This document shows positions 63,401 to 64,000 of a DNA stretch of 64,000 nt, piece after piece. The translations under genes were made by a program, and so were the position numbers. Each line of letters starts with the position of its first letter. Within the stretch, counting starts at the first letter, position 1. The notes beneath the pieces are model-generated. The model saw nothing but the letters and a program-made list of their open reading frames with translations, ran no database searches and had not been told where the DNA came from. The stretch is from Chiridota heheva (Eukaryota; Echinodermata; Holothuroidea; Apodida; Chiridotidae), in contig JAIGNY010001174.1 of NCBI GenBank assembly GCA_020152595.1, positions 1,134,001-1,198,000 of the forward strand, read 5' to 3'.

Positions 63401-63930
63401 ATTTTGCAATGCTTTCCTCACCATTTTAATTTCTTTATAAATCCTGTTTCGTATAAGATGAACATGCTTAACCCTGAACTAATCCTTTAAGGTATGACTT
63501 GACCGTGGATTGAACTCACAACCTTCCGGCTGGAAAGCTGGACGTGGGTGCTCTACCAATTGAGCTGACCAAATTATTTACAATAATAATTTACCAGTGT
63601 TTTTGTAAATAAGTCTACCACCTTACAAACAAAAAATTGCACTTTGCATGTTCAGTACCTGCCCTTAAAGTACCTAAAACCTCTCTTTGCATTATGACAG
63701 AAGTTCATAAAATTATCTTTCATCAACATTTATATCTATCTTCTGCATTTTCCATCTGTTTAAACTATTAAGATAAAACTGTACTTCTGCTTATAAGTCA
63801 ATATACCTTTGACACTCCAGCAAGTAAATAAAAAACTGTAAGTCTCACCTTCACAACACCTATAGGCTTTCTTGATATATGGTAACTCGTGTATGCAAAA
63901 AATGTCAAAACCAGAATGAAACCTTTATAC
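24301..63930 (-). CDS. SLC37A1/2: SLC37-family sugar-phosphate/phosphate exchanger, 14 exons, 5' end outside window
   Basis: Multi-pass major-facilitator transporter. Known SLC37 proteins exchange glucose-6-phosphate or other phosphate esters for phosphate, mostly at the ER membrane. Exons in transcript order: 63930-63849, 62429-62309, 55434-55356, 49524-49389, 47102-47026, 42664-42498, 39366-39326, 36280-36218, 34570-34480, 34199-34045, 32328-32280, 30917-30844, 27584-27399, 24420-24301. All junctions are GT-AG and all phases match, giving 479 codons plus one partial codon and a TGA stop. Family landmarks: SRKPIGVVK after TM1; [90 protein letters not shown]. The TM1-TM2 loop carries NCS, NTT and NGS sequons. 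From memory the human A2 protein is about 505 residues, so only about 20-25 N-terminal residues should be missing. The central TM6-TM7 linker is short. Assignment to A1 versus A2 is not resolved. Confidence 0.95.
24421..25480. other. Intron sequence, nothing recognised
   Basis: AT-rich intron DNA between the last two SLC37A exons. Only the start of a degraded copy of the 290-bp repeat (about 25,370) is visible. Confidence 0.5.
25480..26560 (+). repeat. Tandem repeat, unit about 280-300 bp, with microsatellite/hairpin end
   Basis: Anchor sequence ctcattaatatgcatgacatcacc recurs at about 25,494, 25,790, 26,073 and 26,373. Each unit also holds accatgggctatctgtgtacc, aagccccgcccac and gtacacaccagctaacat. 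The array ends in a (CA)n run at 26,468-26,500 and then gccatcatgactgcat plus an imperfect hairpin (ggttcctgatg / cgcatcggaacc). The same terminal order is present at 59,250-59,640, so it is a mobile unit with a fixed end. Confidence 0.85.
26561..27398. other. Intron sequence, nothing recognised
   Basis: No repeat family or coding signal that I can support. Confidence 0.5.
27399..27584 (-). CDS. SLC37A1/2: SLC37A exon: TM11-TM12
   Basis: 186 nt, 62 codons, phase 0. It starts [18 protein letters not shown], continues [18 protein letters not shown] and ends in a hydrophobic helix (VAELIGAL). Confidence 0.96.
27860..28087 (+). pseudogene. C-terminal fragment of a second LINE ORF2
   Basis: Plus-strand reading in three frames: [20 protein letters not shown], then [20 protein letters not shown], then [19 protein letters not shown]. 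This is the well-known tail of many LINE reverse transcriptases (LxYFGHxxR ... GRPRxTW ... RxAxDRxxW; RTE/CR1-like groups). It is unrelated to the RNase H-bearing family. Frameshifts and stops show it is dead. Confidence 0.8.
28260..28880. mobile_element. I-type LINE 3' end with inverted 5' part (twin priming)
   Basis: 28,260-28,770 is the family 3' end in minus orientation: tail at gtttgtttggtgaggtc, then frames equivalent to the last 90 residues. From 28,771 to about 28,875 the same ORF continues upstream but in plus orientation: AAKLAFNLP, then [20 protein letters not shown]. The break falls between QTxxxSQIDN and NKLHVIQP of the intact copies. Confidence 0.85.
29030..29470. repeat. Dispersed AT-rich repeat
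   Basis: Shares gattgtttgtgaaattt, ctttc, gataccag and cctgcaaaaacaatgaa with 48,840-49,060. It also shares the gtcaa(c/t)ttgtaa(t/g)tgattt ... ttttgct block with 39,785-39,870. Confidence 0.6.
29681..29731. repeat. 17-bp tandem repeat, 3 units
   Basis: Three units of aataactttgcatatct. Confidence 0.9.
29740..30843. other. Intron sequence, nothing recognised
   Basis: AT-rich; an 88-codon plus-strand ORF at 30,312-30,578 has no motif. Confidence 0.5.
30844..30917 (-). CDS. SLC37A1/2: SLC37A exon: TM10 region
   Basis: 74 nt: 2 nt plus 24 codons. It encodes [20 protein letters not shown] then SADL, one of the most conserved SLC37 blocks. Confidence 0.95.
31390..31958. mobile_element. MITE family A, near full length, in intron
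   Basis: Left arm ttaattcaggggtcaaacaa and gtgaagaaagcattcaaaaat; right arm gaatgctttcttcactatttt and gaccactgaactaaccctttaa. The halves pair over more than 120 bp each. The interior has two inverted cores around gacatcacaact. Confidence 0.88.
32280..32328 (-). CDS. SLC37A1/2: SLC37A micro-exon
   Basis: 49 nt: 16 codons plus 1 nt, encoding [16 protein letters not shown]. It matches the family's LYxYNxIG segment. Acceptor CACAG, donor GTAAG. Confidence 0.9.
32406..32560 (+). mobile_element. tRNA-derived SINE
   Basis: The head resembles a tRNA: A-box-like cgtggcagtgcg at 32,413 and a perfect T arm / B box (ctggg ttcaaat cccgg) at about 32,455-32,471. The D and anticodon arms do not fold well, so it is not a working tRNA. 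The tail (gctccacgactggttaataaaacgg) is non-tRNA. Confidence 0.6.
33358..33926. mobile_element. MITE family A, in intron
   Basis: Ends: gaaggattagttcaggggtcaa (left) and gacccctaaactaatccttataa (right). Includes the gactggtgcagtaagtctactgtgg and acaattgtttatgtattttg blocks also seen at 1225 and, reversed, at 16,380 and 58,150. Confidence 0.88.
34045..34199 (-). CDS. SLC37A1/2: SLC37A exon: TM8-TM9
   Basis: 155 nt: 2 nt plus 51 codons. It encodes [19 protein letters not shown] followed by a second hydrophobic segment ending AAAPL. The first two bases complete an ATG codon split by the intron. Confidence 0.95.
34480..34570 (-). CDS. SLC37A1/2: SLC37A exon: TM7
   Basis: 91 nt: 30 codons plus 1 nt. 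It encodes [19 protein letters not shown] and [10 protein letters not shown], a highly conserved SLC37 block. Confidence 0.95.
34571..35436. other. Intron sequence; one less AT-rich stretch
   Basis: 34,800-35,150 is more balanced in composition and holds overlapping ORFs on both strands (84 codons minus; 72 codons plus). The segment ggttaagctgatggtccca looks like part of a retroposon, but I cannot name it. Confidence 0.35.
35437..35668 (-). mobile_element. I-type LINE 3' end fragment
   Basis: Starts with tttgtttgtttggtaag, then aacggcaccacaacagcaagggtcaaattgtg in the same order as the 3' ends at 7840 and 14,900. It stops at the catgatg equivalent, giving a 230-bp tail-only insertion. Confidence 0.85.
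36218..36280 (-). CDS. SLC37A1/2: SLC37A exon: linker into TM7
   Basis: 63 nt, 21 codons, phase 0 at both ends. It encodes [21 protein letters not shown], equivalent to the family's AISFxxALxIPG start of the second MFS half. Confidence 0.9.
36358..36634. mobile_element. MITE family A, internally deleted
   Basis: Left terminal block gattcaggtcaagcaagtc and catgaaagaggac are followed directly by caaaatcgtaggacaaaat. The right half is complete to about gaccactgac. About 290 bp of the interior is missing compared with 33,358-33,926. Confidence 0.8.
36835..37030 (+). repeat. Dispersed repeat with C-rich block, copy 1
   Basis: Matches 60,400-60,645 in order: gctgtttcacag, C-rich 'cctgcccccctaagggtcca', an A/T tract, cttaat(t/c)aacctcataaa and gatacagaacacag. 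Confidence 0.8.
37372..38219. mobile_element. Non-autonomous hAT element
   Basis: 848 bp. Terminal inverted repeats CAGGGTTCTAGCTA and TAGCTAGAAGCCTG (one mismatch). Perfect 8-bp duplications tttacaag at 37,364-37,371 and 38,220-38,227. It is inserted in a copy of the 290-bp repeat, whose uninterrupted form elsewhere reads gtttacaagctctttt. There is no transposase; the 93- and 98-codon ORFs show no hAT motifs. Confidence 0.92.
38220..38870 (+). repeat. Two copies of the 290-bp repeat
   Basis: Anchors ctcattaagatgcatgacatc (38,405) and ttattaacatgcatgacatc (about 38,738) with intervening gcccgcccac/gccctgcctac and ctagctaacaacataattatac. Continues leftward beyond the hAT insertion to about 37,260. 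Confidence 0.85.
38911..39249. repeat. Direct duplication, period about 244 bp
   Basis: actctaccatgcggcaatat at 38,911 and actctaccatgcagtgatat at 39,155. Both continue tttgacc(c)cgcctcc and cattttcaaaaaagtgctgg over about 95 bp. Confidence 0.85.
39326..39366 (-). CDS. SLC37A1/2: SLC37A exon: short cytoplasmic linker
   Basis: 41 nt: 2 nt plus 13 codons encoding [13 protein letters not shown]. It matches the family's HPEDVxC stretch after TM6. Acceptor TTGTAG, donor GTATAA (a weak donor). Length and phase both fit the neighbouring exons. Confidence 0.85.
39430..39588. repeat. 53-bp tandem repeat, 3 units
   Basis: Units start at 39,430, 39,483 and 39,536 (acaaaagtgatgatatat). It sits just upstream (in transcript sense) of the short 41-nt exon. 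Confidence 0.95.
39900..41086. mobile_element. Second hAT-type element
   Basis: 1187 bp. Left end CAGGTTGTGACGGT; right end ACCGTCACAACCTTAG (13-bp inverted match with a 2-bp offset). Perfect 8-bp duplications tgtccatt at 39,892-39,899 and 41,087-41,094. No transposase. Left subterminal ttatccgttta is echoed (gggtaatcgattaacc) near the right end. Confidence 0.87.
41095..42079. other. Intron sequence, nothing recognised
   Basis: AT-rich. A C/A-biased stretch at 41,775-41,930 repeats ccatatgccac-like words but has no clean period. Confidence 0.5.
42080..42238. repeat. 80-bp tandem duplication
   Basis: ggattgatatccggcatgtca at 42,092 and ggattgacatccggcatgtca at 42,172, each followed by ttgataaatgag and gtggaatggtttgcct. 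Confidence 0.95.
42498..42664 (-). CDS. SLC37A1/2: SLC37A exon: TM5-TM6
   Basis: 167 nt: 1 nt, 55 codons, 1 nt. It encodes [20 protein letters not shown], a glycine-rich helix, WGWSFVVPG and a hydrophobic TM6. The donor T|GTAAGT is chosen over the upstream GTATG because it gives the phase needed for the next exon (TAC, tyrosine). Confidence 0.95.
42690..43345. repeat. Minisatellite, 26-bp unit
   Basis: Unit catta tatatcagttgtagcataata, about 25 copies with shortened variants (tagccttatacatc). It begins 26 nt into the intron upstream of the TM5-TM6 exon. Confidence 0.95.
43346..43570. repeat. Second 26-bp minisatellite, different sequence
   Basis: Unit cattacatacctcacattagtatgcc, about 8 copies, directly next to the first array with the same period. 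Confidence 0.93.
43571..46549. other. 3 kb intron stretch, no repeat family recognised
   Basis: No copies of the families seen elsewhere in the window. It contains CpG-bearing segments (43,780-44,060 and 45,470-45,560), a G-run near 45,015 and poly-T runs. A cis-regulatory role is possible but unsupported. Confidence 0.4.
46550..46749. repeat. Direct duplication, period 114 bp
   Basis: tatttgaaatacttgttgac at 46,550 and again at 46,664; both run to cttctttagtggacctga. Confidence 0.95.
46755..46990 (-). repeat. Dispersed repeat C, copy 1
   Basis: On the minus strand it reads like 62,610-62,850 and 59,025-59,240: cacata(t/g)tatc(a/g)aattccc then tcaaaaatgattgaag and a run of ggaattcc/ccaaaaa words. 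Confidence 0.7.
47026..47102 (-). CDS. SLC37A1/2: SLC37A exon: TM4 signature GWPSVV
   Basis: 77 nt: 25 codons plus 2 nt. It encodes [15 protein letters not shown] and [11 protein letters not shown]. The arginine codon is split across the intron (AG then A) and joins [11 protein letters not shown] in the next exon. Confidence 0.95.
47190..47440 (-). mobile_element. I-type LINE fragment (ORF2 C-terminus)
   Basis: The minus-strand frame reads [20 protein letters not shown] in one frame and [20 protein letters not shown] in another, equivalent to [20 protein letters not shown] of the nested copy. Diverged further than the other copies. Confidence 0.6.
47871..48690 (+). mobile_element. Repeat element whose end has grown into a minisatellite
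   Basis: 47,871-48,025 (tacctcaattgacgtaat, gaattgcaccact, ggtgggcgctta) matches, inverted, 55,915-56,215. 48,660-48,690 (atatggtatgc) matches the other flank of that copy. Between them lies the array at 48,025-48,655. Confidence 0.8.
48025..48655 (+). repeat. Minisatellite, 16-18 bp unit gggcgctcattaggacg, about 37 copies
   Basis: First three units read gggcgcttattaggaca (ancestral form). Later units read gggcgctcattaggac with 16-, 17- and 18-bp length classes; the last unit returns to cgcttattaggacag. GC-rich, unlike its surroundings. Confidence 0.96.
48840..49060. repeat. Dispersed AT-rich repeat, second copy
   Basis: Shares gattgtttgtgaaattt, ttgataccag and catgcaaaaacaatgaa with 29,260-29,460. 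Confidence 0.6.
49223..49262. mobile_element. MITE family A terminal fragment
   Basis: Only the right end survives: tataagatgaacatgattga and ctctgaact...ccttaaa. It lies about 130 bp from an SLC37A exon. Confidence 0.6.
49389..49524 (-). CDS. SLC37A1/2: SLC37A exon: loop 2-3 and TM3
   Basis: 136 nt: 1 nt plus 45 codons. It encodes the motif-A-like [17 protein letters not shown] followed by TM3, ending FFLIIQ. Donor GTAAGAG, acceptor TTTCAG. Confidence 0.95.
49690..50312 (+). repeat. Minisatellite, 29-bp unit
   Basis: Unit accactgcattttgtccaccaggtacatg, about 21 copies, with a 33-bp variant (atgatcactcactgca) recurring at intervals. ORFs on the minus strand are repeat artefacts. Confidence 0.97.
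50583..50650 (-). mobile_element. LINE 3' tail fragment
   Basis: ggtttggtttggtttgttgaag then tttaatggcaccgcaacaaa, matching the tail and first 25 nt of the I-type LINE 3' end. A very short, tail-only copy. Confidence 0.6.
50651..51292. other. Intron sequence, nothing recognised
   Basis: AT-rich, no repeats assigned. Confidence 0.5.
51747..51884 (+). pseudogene. THAP-like zinc finger relic
   Basis: ATG at 51,747 starts [12 protein letters not shown]. After a frame change come [20 protein letters not shown]. The order Cys-x-x-x-x-Cys, invariant Trp, basic stretch, Cys-x-x-His is that of a THAP domain. THAP fingers are found in P-type transposases and host factors. The segment between the second Cys and the Trp is shorter than usual, and there are stops. 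Confidence 0.4.
52132..53130 (+). repeat. Minisatellite, 24-bp unit (catcccaccccatgtcccacatgg)
   Basis: About 30 diverged units. Because 24 is a multiple of 3, all three plus frames stay open for long stretches (8-residue repeats such as HGIPPHVP), giving ORFs up to 188 codons. Decays gradually to the right. Confidence 0.93.
53262..53335 (-). other. Possible tRNA-derived remnant
   Basis: Minus strand: gaggttctgagtttgaatctc resembles a T arm / B box and agcagcccagtcagc an A-box region. The arms do not form a proper cloverleaf. Confidence 0.3.
54563..55355. other. Intron sequence, nothing recognised
   Basis: AT-rich; no families assigned. Confidence 0.5.
55356..55434 (-). CDS. SLC37A1/2: SLC37A exon: TM2
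   Basis: 79 nt: 2 nt, 25 codons, 2 nt. It encodes [20 protein letters not shown] and runs into IGMFAS, matching the family's start of TM2. Acceptor TTAG follows a T-run; donor GTAAGAA. Confidence 0.93.
55915..56215 (-). mobile_element. Seed copy of the 48-kb repeat element
   Basis: In inverse orientation it matches 47,871-48,025. At the position of the 48-kb array it has only two units (minus strand: ggtgggcgcttaatagagca, then ggggcgcttaatac), followed by the same flank (ttgaatatggtaatgc). Confidence 0.8.
56251..56424. repeat. 86-bp tandem duplication
   Basis: ctgactaaccagacttttac at 56,252 and 56,338; the two copies differ at only a few positions, so it is recent. Confidence 0.96.
56589..57113. 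mobile_element. MITE family B (TTAA-flanked palindrome)
   Basis: Ends: ttaaaggagacataaagtct on the left; agacttgatgtctcctttaa on the right. Inverted arms of about 48 bp (shared aatccttatttcata). 525 bp, no transposase. TTAA at both ends suggests piggyBac-type mobilisation. Terminal TTAAAGGA is shared with family A. Confidence 0.85.
57114..57894. other. Intron sequence, nothing recognised
   Basis: No repeat family assigned. Confidence 0.5.
57895..58356. mobile_element. MITE family A, left end truncated
   Basis: Opens inside the left arm (ctttaagtttaaagtgtaaa). It has the ccagattcctcaatctt and cattaacaattgttaagaatg blocks and a worn right end (cttatcaaatcctttaa). Confidence 0.82.
58357..59024. 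other. Intron sequence, nothing recognised
   Basis: No repeat family or coding signal assigned. Confidence 0.5.
59025..59240 (+). repeat. Dispersed repeat C, copy 2
   Basis: tgcacatattatcatattccc then actcaaaaagatttaaagggg, in parallel with 62,636-62,690. Confidence 0.7.
59250..59640 (+). repeat. 290-bp repeat unit with microsatellite/hairpin end, copy 2
   Basis: A single unit (aagccctgcccactatgcat ... catgacatcac) followed by a (CA)n/(CATA)n run at about 59,553-59,592 and then gccatcatgaccgcat and ggttcctgatgctatcgcatcagaacc. Same order and same end as 26,468-26,556. Confidence 0.85.
59641..60399. other. Intron sequence, nothing recognised
   Basis: No repeat family or coding signal assigned. 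Confidence 0.5.
60400..60645 (+). repeat. Dispersed repeat with C-rich block, copy 2
   Basis: Parallel to 36,835-37,030, with a longer C-rich segment (several ggatccgccctgccccct-like units). Confidence 0.8.
60905..61267. repeat. 15-bp palindromic minisatellite (tactgtacatgtaca)
   Basis: About 24 units built from TGTACA palindromes with 8-, 11- and 15-bp steps. Both strands read open in several frames (MYMYS/CTVCT-type ORFs), which are artefacts. A GGA-rich run (60,841-60,870) precedes it. Confidence 0.96.
61547..61592. mobile_element. MITE family A terminal fragment
   Basis: ttaaaggattagttcagtgg then ttgatcttatatgaaagaaag; the remainder is absent. Confidence 0.75.
61600..62110. repeat. Inverted repeat of about 110 bp flanking LINE pieces
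   Basis: 61,615-61,720 and 61,990-62,100 are inverse of each other (shared gaagtgttccaat, caacattgat, ccaaaaatt; about 80 percent by eye). The 260-bp centre holds two LINE-like pieces: gtggcaattattgcagagtgg (the PLCNNCH stretch) and ggttggttggtgggatttgaag... (a 3' tail). Confidence 0.7.
62309..62429 (-). CDS. SLC37A1/2: SLC37A exon: TM1-TM2 lumenal loop
   Basis: 121 nt: 40 codons plus 1 nt. It encodes the polar, cysteine-containing loop that starts GVLNRNCSE and ends DCWCCWKPF. Three N-glycosylation sequons (NCS, NTT, NGS) fit a lumenal position. The donor is GTAAG. Confidence 0.9.
62610..62850 (+). repeat. Dispersed repeat C, copy 3
   Basis: ggcacatattatcgaattccc, aaaaatgattgaaggtgg, a (ATA)n run and C-rich end. 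Matches 46,755-46,990 in inverse orientation. Confidence 0.7.
63051..63490. mobile_element. MITE family A, best-preserved copy
   Basis: 440 bp with intact ends: ttaaaggattagttcag at 63,051 and ctgaactaatcctttaa at 63,490, a perfect 17-bp inverted pair including the TTAA. The arms continue to pair imperfectly for over 120 bp. No ORF. Confidence 0.93.
63491..63572 (-). mobile_element. tRNA-like SINE head
   Basis: Minus strand: agctcaattggtagagc forms a perfect D arm and A box; ggttgtgagttcaatcc is a B box with a T-arm stem. The anticodon arm does not fold and there is no matching acceptor stem, so it is a tRNA-derived SINE or pseudo-tRNA. It abuts the MITE at 63,490. Confidence 0.55.
63849..63930 (-). 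CDS. SLC37A1/2: SLC37A exon (most 5' in window): TM1
   Basis: 82 nt: 1 nt plus 27 codons. The acceptor is GCAG and the donor GTGAG. It encodes a hydrophobic helix ([19 protein letters not shown]) ending in the family's SRKPIxxVK signature. It ends in phase 0. The start codon lies in an exon to the right of the window. Confidence 0.92.
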
Positions 63931-64000
63931 CTGCAAAAATAACAGAAAGAGAGACAATGTGAATGGAATATTTTGATTTTCTTACAAACATATCAAAATT

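Overview
This is a eukaryotic window: AT-rich DNA holding one large intron-rich gene in a dense field of transposon relics and minisatellites. The gene organisation, an RNase H-bearing I-type LINE, a DIRS-type element, hAT and TTAA-type MITEs and a tRNA-derived SINE fit an invertebrate metazoan, probably marine. I cannot name the species.

Left part (1-24,300, intergenic). It holds TTAA-flanked palindromic MITEs (619-1868, 16,095-16,576), a 2.3 kb minisatellite of 19-bp units (5223-7560), and an 8 kb nest of I-type LINE copies on the minus strand (7834-16,076). In the nest, a 5'-truncated copy has inserted into another copy and is bounded by a perfect 11-bp target duplication. From 17,439 to 23,664 lies a 6.2 kb unit with inverted-repeat ends. 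It carries a decayed DIRS-type retrotransposon (RNase H and tyrosine recombinase) plus two old degenerate repeat fields.

Right part (24,301-64,000, genic). One minus-strand gene fills it: an SLC37-family sugar-phosphate/phosphate exchanger of the SLC37A1/A2 type. I could place 14 coding exons with GT-AG junctions and matching phases, from 63,930 down to the stop at 24,301. They give 479 codons plus one partial codon, so only the extreme N-terminus (about 20-25 residues) should lie beyond the right edge. The frame is intact, so the gene looks functional.

The introns are full of insertions: two hAT-type elements with perfect 8-bp target duplications (37,372-38,219 and 39,900-41,086), several MITEs, a LINE with a twin-primed 5' inversion (28,260-28,880), a relic of a second LINE clade (27,860-28,087), SINE heads, and a 3.3 kb inverted-repeat unit with a THAP-like zinc-finger relic (51,293-54,562). 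There are also about eight unrelated minisatellites. One array (48.0-48.65 kb) appears to have grown from a two-unit seed preserved in another copy of the same repeat element at 55.9-56.2 kb.

I found no second host gene and no convincing new multi-gene system. The unusual biology here is transposon-driven: minisatellite birth at element ends, nested and inverted insertions, and long palindromes inside the introns of an active gene.
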